NCBI RefSeq assembly: GCF_018373335.1
Contig: NZ_JAHAHH010000049.1
Coordinates: 1-10,173, forward strand
DNA length: 10,173 bases
Reading direction: 5' to 3'
DNA from: Negativicoccus succinicivorans
GTDB lineage: Bacteria > Bacillota > Negativicutes > Veillonellales > Negativicoccaceae
The position numbers and the translations under genes are program-made. This document shows, in pieces, positions 6,143 through 10,173 of the stretch. Each line of letters opens with the position of its first letter. Within the stretch, counting starts at the first letter, position 1. The notes below the pieces were generated by a model. It was not told the DNA's origin, did no database searches, and saw nothing but the letters and a program-made list of their open reading frames with translations.

Positions 6143-7114
6143 ATGGAAATTATTCATATTTTAGTGTACAACATGTTGCCGCTGATTGGGATCGCCGCGC
6201 TCGGCTATTGGCTGGACAGCATGTTTCCGATTGATGTCAAATCTTTAACCAAATTAACGTTTTATATCATCTTACCTTCGTTTATTTTCCGCAGCATTTT
6301 CCTGATGCCGTTCGATGTCGGCATGATGGTTCTGTTCGCGGCGGGCGCGTTACTGTTTCTGCTCCACAGTCTGTTCGCCACCGGCGTCGCTAAACTGCGC
6401 GGCTATGACAGCGGCATGCGGGAGGCGTTTCGCATCGGCACGATGTTCAGCAACTGCGGTAACGTAGGCGTCTCGATGATCACGTTGATCTATTCCAATC
6501 CGCCGTTTACCAAGGGCCTGGAAGCGCCGTATCATGATGCCGCGATGGCCGCCATCACCGTGCTTTTGATCTTGATGAACGTTTCCGTCAACACCATCGG
6601 CCTGTACTTGGCCGGCAAGGGTCGCATGACGGCGCGCGACGCGATGTTGATGGTACTGCATATGCCGACATTGTACGTCATTTTCGGCGTCATTTTTTGC
6701 AAATGGCTGGCGCTTCCGGTAGACATCTGGTTCGTTTGGCCGATGCTTTCCATGGCGGCGAAATCATTGCCGTTCATCGCGATGGTGACGCTGGGCATTC
6801 AGCTGCACCGCACGACATTGACTTGGTTCAACCCCGATGTGTGGCTCGCGATCTTCACTCGTCTGATCCTCGGTCCGCTCTTTGCGCTCGCGATTATTTA
6901 CACGTACGGTCGTTTCGATCCTCTGACCTCGCAGGTATTTTTGATTTTCTCCGCCGTACCGAGCGCCGTCAACAGCGTCATGTTCGCCGTCGACTTCGAC
7001 AACTATCCCGGTTATGCTACGCAAGTCGTCATGCTCGGGTTTGTCATGAGTTGTTTCACGCTGACCTCAGTGATTTATCTGGCGCGCTTTCTCTTTCCCA
7101 TACCGATGTGGTAA
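6143..7114 (+). CDS. AEC (auxin efflux carrier) family permease
   Basis: 323 residues, normal for the family, about ten membrane helices in two five-helix halves. The first half begins with LPLIGIAALGYWL and LPSFIFRSIF (44-53). The broken-helix motif NCGNVGVSM (104-112) matches the AEC NxGxxGxP-type crossover. The second half has LGIQL (217-221) and SAVPSAVNSVMFA (270-282), the equivalents of LGxxL and the conserved Asn-containing crossover. Bacterial AEC proteins export or exchange small carboxylates such as malate or malonate, and some amino acids; the substrate here cannot be told. It is the only plus-strand gene, divergent from the DapL-like gene and convergent with livF. The ATG has GGGAG seven bases upstream. 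It ends TAA just before a shared terminator. Confidence 0.88.
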   Translation: MEIIHILVYNMLPLIGIAALGYWLDSMFPIDVKSLTKLTFYIILPSFIFRSIFLMPFDVGMMVLFAAGALLFLLHSLFATGVAKLRGYDSGMREAFRIGTMFSNCGNVGVSMITLIYSNPPFTKGLEAPYHDAAMAAITVLLILMNVSVNTIGLYLAGKGRMTARDAMLMVLHMPTLYVIFGVIFCKWLALPVDIWFVWPMLSMAAKSLPFIAMVTLGIQLHRTTLTWFNPDVWLAIFTRLILGPLFALAIIYTYGRFDPLTSQVFLIFSAVPSAVNSVMFAVDFDNYPGYATQVVMLGFVMSCFTLTSVIYLARFLFPIPMW

Positions 7115-7122
7115 AAAACATC

Positions 7123-7156
7123 AAAAAAGACCGTTTCACGTGAAACGGTCTTTTTT
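7123..7156. terminator. Bidirectional Rho-independent terminator between the AEC gene and livF
   Basis: A perfect 34-bp palindrome: A6 on the left, core GACCGTTTC/GAAACGGTC around CACGTG, T6 on the right. It gives a GC-containing stem followed by a T-run on both strands. It lies 8 bases after the AEC stop and 5 bases before the livF stop, so it serves both convergent units. Confidence 0.93.
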
Positions 7157-7161
7157 CGTGT

Positions 7162-7866
7162 TCAGCCTCCGAGATACGCCGCGCGTACGGCTTCGCTCCG
7201 CATCAGTTCCTGACCCGGTCCTTCCAACGTGATCTTGCCGGTTTCCAGAACGTATGCGTAATCGGCGATCGACATCGCCATATGCGCATTTTGCTCGACG
7301 AGCAAAATCGTGGTGCCCTGCTCATTGATATGCTGAATAATATCAAAAATTTCTTTGACGAATAACGGCGAAAGTCCCATGGACGGTTCGTCCAAAAGCA
7401 GCAGCCGCGGCCGGCTCATCAACGCGCGCCCCATCGCGAGCATTTGTTGTTCACCGCCGGAAAGCGTACCTGCCAACTGTTTTTTACGCTCCGCCAGACG
7501 CGGGAAACGTTTGAAAACCAGTTCCATGTCGTGAGCGACGCCGTCTTTATCTTTGCGTGTGAACGCGCCGAGTTCGAGATTTTCCAAAACGGTAAGCGGC
7601 GCGAAAATGCGGCGCCCTTCCGGCACCTGACTGATCCCGCTGCGGACAATCGACTGCACATTTTTCTTCGTGATGCTGTCGCCTTCGAAAGTGATGTCGC
7701 CGACTTTAGGCCGCAGCAGGCCCGAAATCGTCCGAAGCGTCGTGGATTTGCCGGCGCCGTTGGCCCCGATGAGAGCGACGATCTGTCCTTCCTTCACGGA
7801 TAGGCTCACGCCTTTCAAGGCATGGATGGCGCCGTAGTACACGTGAATGTCATTGACTTCGAGCAT
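7162..7866 (-). CDS. livF: Branched-chain amino acid ABC transporter ATP-binding protein LivF
   Basis: 234 residues, the standard LivF length. One of two cytoplasmic ATPases powering the LivHM permease for leucine, isoleucine and valine uptake. Walker A GANGAGKST (34-42), the LivF hallmark QVPEGRRIF (80-88), ABC signature LSGGEQQ (135-141), Walker B LLLLDEP (155-161), and LLVEQN with the family's Gln at the usual His-switch position. The reading frame could begin at 7935, inside livG, but the ATG at 7864-7866 matches the family start (MLEVNDIHVYYG) and has GGAGG at the right distance within the livG end. Only one base separates it from the livG stop, so translation is probably coupled. It is the last gene of the operon and ends at the shared terminator. 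Confidence 0.96.
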   Translation of the reverse strand: MLEVNDIHVYYGAIHALKGVSLSVKEGQIVALIGANGAGKSTTLRTISGLLRPKVGDITFEGDSITKKNVQSIVRSGISQVPEGRRIFAPLTVLENLELGAFTRKDKDGVAHDMELVFKRFPRLAERKKQLAGTLSGGEQQMLAMGRALMSRPRLLLLDEPSMGLSPLFVKEIFDIIQHINEQGTTILLVEQNAHMAMSIADYAYVLETGKITLEGPGQELMRSEAVRAAYLGG

Positions 7867-7867
7867 C

Positions 7868-8632
7868 TTATGCCTCCGCTCCCAAATAAGCCTTGATAAC
7901 GTCCGGATTGTGGCGAATTTCATCCGGTACGCCATGCGCTAAAATTTTACCGTAGTCCAGTACATAAATCCGTTCGCAAAGTTGCATGACCAGACCCATA
8001 TCGTGTTCGATCAAAAGAATCGCCAGGGAAAATTCATCACGCAAGCGCCGAATTAATTGCGTCAGCTCCGCCGTTTCCTGCGGATTCATCCCCGCCGCGG
8101 GCTCATCCAAAAGCAGCAAACGCGGTTTGGTCGCCAACGCGCGCGCGATTTCGAGACGGCGCTGTTCGCCGTAAGGCAAGTTGCGCGCCAGTTCGTCGCG
8201 TTTGGCGTCAAGATTGAAAAGTTGCAATAGTTGTAACGCCCGCGCTTCGATCGCTTCTTCTTCACGACCGTAGCGACCGACGCGCAATACGCTTTCCAAA
8301 AGCGAATAACGCGCGTGCAGGTTGCAGGCGATTTTGACATTTTCCAGTACGGAAAGATCGCCGAAAAGACGAATATTTTGAAACGTTCGCGCGATCCCCG
8401 CCGCGGTAATCTGGTACGGTTTTTTACCGACCAGCGACTGTCCGTCAAAGCGAATCTCGCCCATGCTCGGACGATACACGCCGGTCAAGAGATTAAACGC
8501 CGTCGTTTTCCCGGCGCCGTTCGGACCGATCAGACCGATCAATTCGCCCGCGTCAATATGTATCGTAAAGTCCTGCACGGCTTTGATACCGCCGAAAATT
8601 TTAGCGACACTAGTCGTTTCTAAGAGCGCCAT
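7868..8632 (-). CDS. livG: Branched-chain amino acid ABC transporter ATP-binding protein LivG
   Basis: 254 residues, family-typical. The second ATPase of the liv importer. Walker A GPNGAGKTT (36-44), the LivG hallmark IARTFQNIRLF (80-90), signature LPYGEQRRLEIARAL (152-166; the YGEQ form in place of SGGQ is normal in LivG), Walker B LLLLDEP (172-178), H-switch IEHDM (208-212), and the typical C-terminal helix ending PDVIKAYLGAEA. I take the ATG at 8630-8632 as the start because GGGAGG (8641-8646) lies eight bases upstream. The in-frame GTG at 8641 would overlap that ribosome site. The gene overlaps the end of livM by 23 bases. Confidence 0.96.
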   Translation of the reverse strand: MALLETTSVAKIFGGIKAVQDFTIHIDAGELIGLIGPNGAGKTTAFNLLTGVYRPSMGEIRFDGQSLVGKKPYQITAAGIARTFQNIRLFGDLSVLENVKIACNLHARYSLLESVLRVGRYGREEEAIEARALQLLQLFNLDAKRDELARNLPYGEQRRLEIARALATKPRLLLLDEPAAGMNPQETAELTQLIRRLRDEFSLAILLIEHDMGLVMQLCERIYVLDYGKILAHGVPDEIRHNPDVIKAYLGAEA

Positions 8633-9578
8633 GACGGTCACCTCCCTTGCCCCACTTCGGCAGGAACGAGGTCAGTTCCTGGTTGCCGAACAGGCCTCGC
8701 GGCCGGAACATCATCAAGAGGATGAGCATCAGCGCGTAAATGATCATGCGGAATTCCGGATAATCCGAAAGCGCCGCCGTGAGAAATGTCAGCATCACCG
8801 CGCCGACCACCGAGCCCGTCATACTGCCGAGACCGCCCAGCACGACCATGGTGAGGTAGTCGTACGATTTCAGGAACGTAAAGCTCGACGGGTGCGCGAT
8901 GGAAAAGTAATGCGAGAAAAGTCCGCCCGCAAGTCCGGCAAACAGCGCGCCGATCGTAAACGCGAGCACCTTGTAGCGCGTCGTGTGGATCCCCATCGCT
9001 TCCGCGGCGATCGCGTTTTCACGCACGGAGATGCAGCCGCGACCGTAGGTCGAATTAATCATGTTTTTCAGCACATACAACGTGACCAACATCATCAGGA
9101 ACACCCATGAAAAAGTGGTTTCTTTCGGGATTCCCGTCATGCCGGACGCGCCGCCGATCGCTTCGATGTTCAAAATGCAAACGCGGATAATTTCCCCCAT
9201 GCCGAGCGTCGCAATCGCCAGGTAGTCCCCGTCCAGCCGCAACGTCGGAATACCGATCAGAAAACCGATCGCCGCCGCGGCGAGACCGCCCGCTAACAGA
9301 CTCACGGCAAAGGGCCAGTCATAAAAGACGGTGCCGACGGCGGAGACATACGCGCCCACCGCCATAAAGCCCGCGTGACCGAGCGAAAATTGACCGGTGA
9401 TGCCGTTAATCAGGTTCAGGCTCGCCGCCATAATAATGTTGATCGCAATCACGACCACCTGCAGCCGCCAGAAATTCGGCAAAACTTTTTCTTCGACGAG
9501 GAAGTAGAAAACGGCGTAAAGAGCGAGCGCCAACACCCACCAAAGGGCGTCGTATTTACGTTTTTTGGCTATCATCAT
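8610..9578 (-). CDS. livM: Branched-chain amino acid ABC transporter permease LivM
   Basis: 322 residues with one N-terminal helix (about 12-28) and roughly eight more hydrophobic segments, as in LivM. Diagnostic stretches: LNLINGITGQFSLGHAGFM (54-72), LRLDGDYLAIATLG (113-126), and the cytoplasmic coupling loop SVRENAIAAEAMGI (184-197), which docks on the ATPases. FRPRGLFG near the C-terminus is also family-typical. With LivH it forms the membrane channel for leucine, isoleucine and valine. Its ATG (9576-9578) shares one base with the livH stop (TAATG). The next codon is also ATG (9573-9575) and sits at a better distance from AAGGTG, so the protein may start one residue later. The end overlaps livG. 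Confidence 0.95.
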   Translation of the reverse strand: MMIAKKRKYDALWWVLALALYAVFYFLVEEKVLPNFWRLQVVVIAINIIMAASLNLINGITGQFSLGHAGFMAVGAYVSAVGTVFYDWPFAVSLLAGGLAAAAIGFLIGIPTLRLDGDYLAIATLGMGEIIRVCILNIEAIGGASGMTGIPKETTFSWVFLMMLVTLYVLKNMINSTYGRGCISVRENAIAAEAMGIHTTRYKVLAFTIGALFAGLAGGLFSHYFSIAHPSSFTFLKSYDYLTMVVLGGLGSMTGSVVGAVMLTFLTAALSDYPEFRMIIYALMLILLMMFRPRGLFGNQELTSFLPKWGKGGDRHGALRND

Positions 9579-10173
9579 TACACCTTTTCCCCTTCCACTT
9601 TGCCCAGTAAGCCGGTCGGCTTAATCAGCAAAATTAAGATGAGAATACCGAACGCCGCCGCGTCGCGGAATGTCGAGGAAATAAAACCACTCACGAGCGC
9701 TTCCACGACACCAAGGATCAAGCCGCCAAACATCGCGCCCGGCACGATGCCGATACCGCCCAAAACGGCGGCGACGAAAGCTTTCAGACCGGGCATGATG
9801 CCCATCAGCGGATCAATCGAGTTATAGTAGACGCCGACGAGCACGCCCGCCGCGCCGGCGAGACCCGAGCCCAACGCGAACGTAAACGAAATGACGCGAT
9901 CGACATGGATGCCCATCAGCTGCGCCGCTTCCGTATCAAACGAAACAGCGCGCATGGCTTTGCCCATCGTCGTGTATTGCACAATGTAGGTCAATAACGC
10001 CATCAGCACCAGCGCGGACACCAAGATGACGATTTGCTGCAGACTGACCACGATCGGCCCGAGATTGTATGTCGTATTCTCAAACACCGGCGGAAACGTG
10101 CGCGGTTGCGGTGTCAGGAAAAACATCGTCGTATATTCGATCAGCAAACTGACGCCGATCGCCGTAATCAACA
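9578..10173 (-). CDS. livH: Branched-chain amino acid ABC transporter permease LivH, C-terminal part
   Basis: About 198 codons are visible; the N-terminal third lies beyond the right edge (LivH is about 290 residues). Seen: a periplasmic loop rich in Pro/Thr, the coupling loop containing AVSFDTEAAQLMGI that contacts LivG/LivF, GSGLAGAAGVLVG, the conserved LGGIGIVPGAMFGG segment, and the closing LILLIKPTGLLG. This is the inner-membrane partner of LivM. It is the most upstream visible gene of the operon; promoter and substrate-binding protein gene, if linked, must be to the right. The nearest in-frame start-like codon at the edge (TTG, 10169-10171) is internal to the protein and not a true start. 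Confidence 0.95.
   Translation of the reverse strand, partial: LITAIGVSLLIEYTTMFFLTPQPRTFPPVFENTTYNLGPIVVSLQQIVILVSALVLMALLTYIVQYTTMGKAMRAVSFDTEAAQLMGIHVDRVISFTFALGSGLAGAAGVLVGVYYNSIDPLMGIMPGLKAFVAAVLGGIGIVPGAMFGGLILGVVEALVSGFISSTFRDAAAFGILILILLIKPTGLLGKVEGEKV

Noticed and set aside
7867..7935. Longer LivF starting at 7935
   Set aside because: The extra residues lie inside the end of livG, do not match LivF, and have no ribosome site as good as the GGAGG before 7866.
8633..8641. GTG start for LivG at 8641
   Set aside because: The GTG overlaps the GGGAGGTGA ribosome site that serves the ATG at 8632.

Overview
The window is an ordinary chromosomal stretch of a bacterium. It is moderately GC-rich by eye and densely packed, and nearly every gene lies on the minus strand. 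AddB-type recombination, a tRNA with an encoded CCA end and a stand-alone GltD-type flavoprotein point to Bacillota. Negativicutes (Megasphaera or Acidaminococcus-like) is a guess from overall character, not a demonstrated assignment. I see no phage, transposon, CRISPR or plasmid feature.

Layout, left to right: (1) the N-terminal third of addB (minus, cut by the left edge); (2) an MFS drug-efflux-type transporter (minus) with its own promoter and terminator; (3) a probable four-member transcription unit read right to left, consisting of a degenerate DapL-like aminotransferase homologue, the ribosome-associated ATPase ychF, tRNA-Arg(CCU) and a GltD-like Fe-S flavoprotein, ending at a 17-bp-stem terminator; (4) the only plus-strand gene, an AEC-family permease, which starts divergently from unit 3 and converges on (5) livHMGF, a branched-chain amino acid ABC importer (minus; livH cut by the right edge). 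The AEC and liv units share a perfect 34-bp bidirectional terminator.

Together these genes cover DNA repair, solute export and import, translation (YchF, tRNA) and nitrogen redox metabolism. The liv cluster is a standard HMGF import module whose binding protein must lie outside the window. The most notable object is the protein at 4952-5977. It keeps the layout of LL-diaminopimelate aminotransferase, but the cofactor lysine and the asparagine loop are gone, so it looks like a pseudoenzyme translated just ahead of ychF. Other points of interest are a tRNA gene 18 nt upstream of a protein start with no convincing promoter of its own, a strong hairpin plus T-run facing the wrong way between ychF and that tRNA, and four candidate promoters that all carry TGn extended -10 elements with poor -35 boxes. 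Nothing here convincingly amounts to a new multi-gene system.
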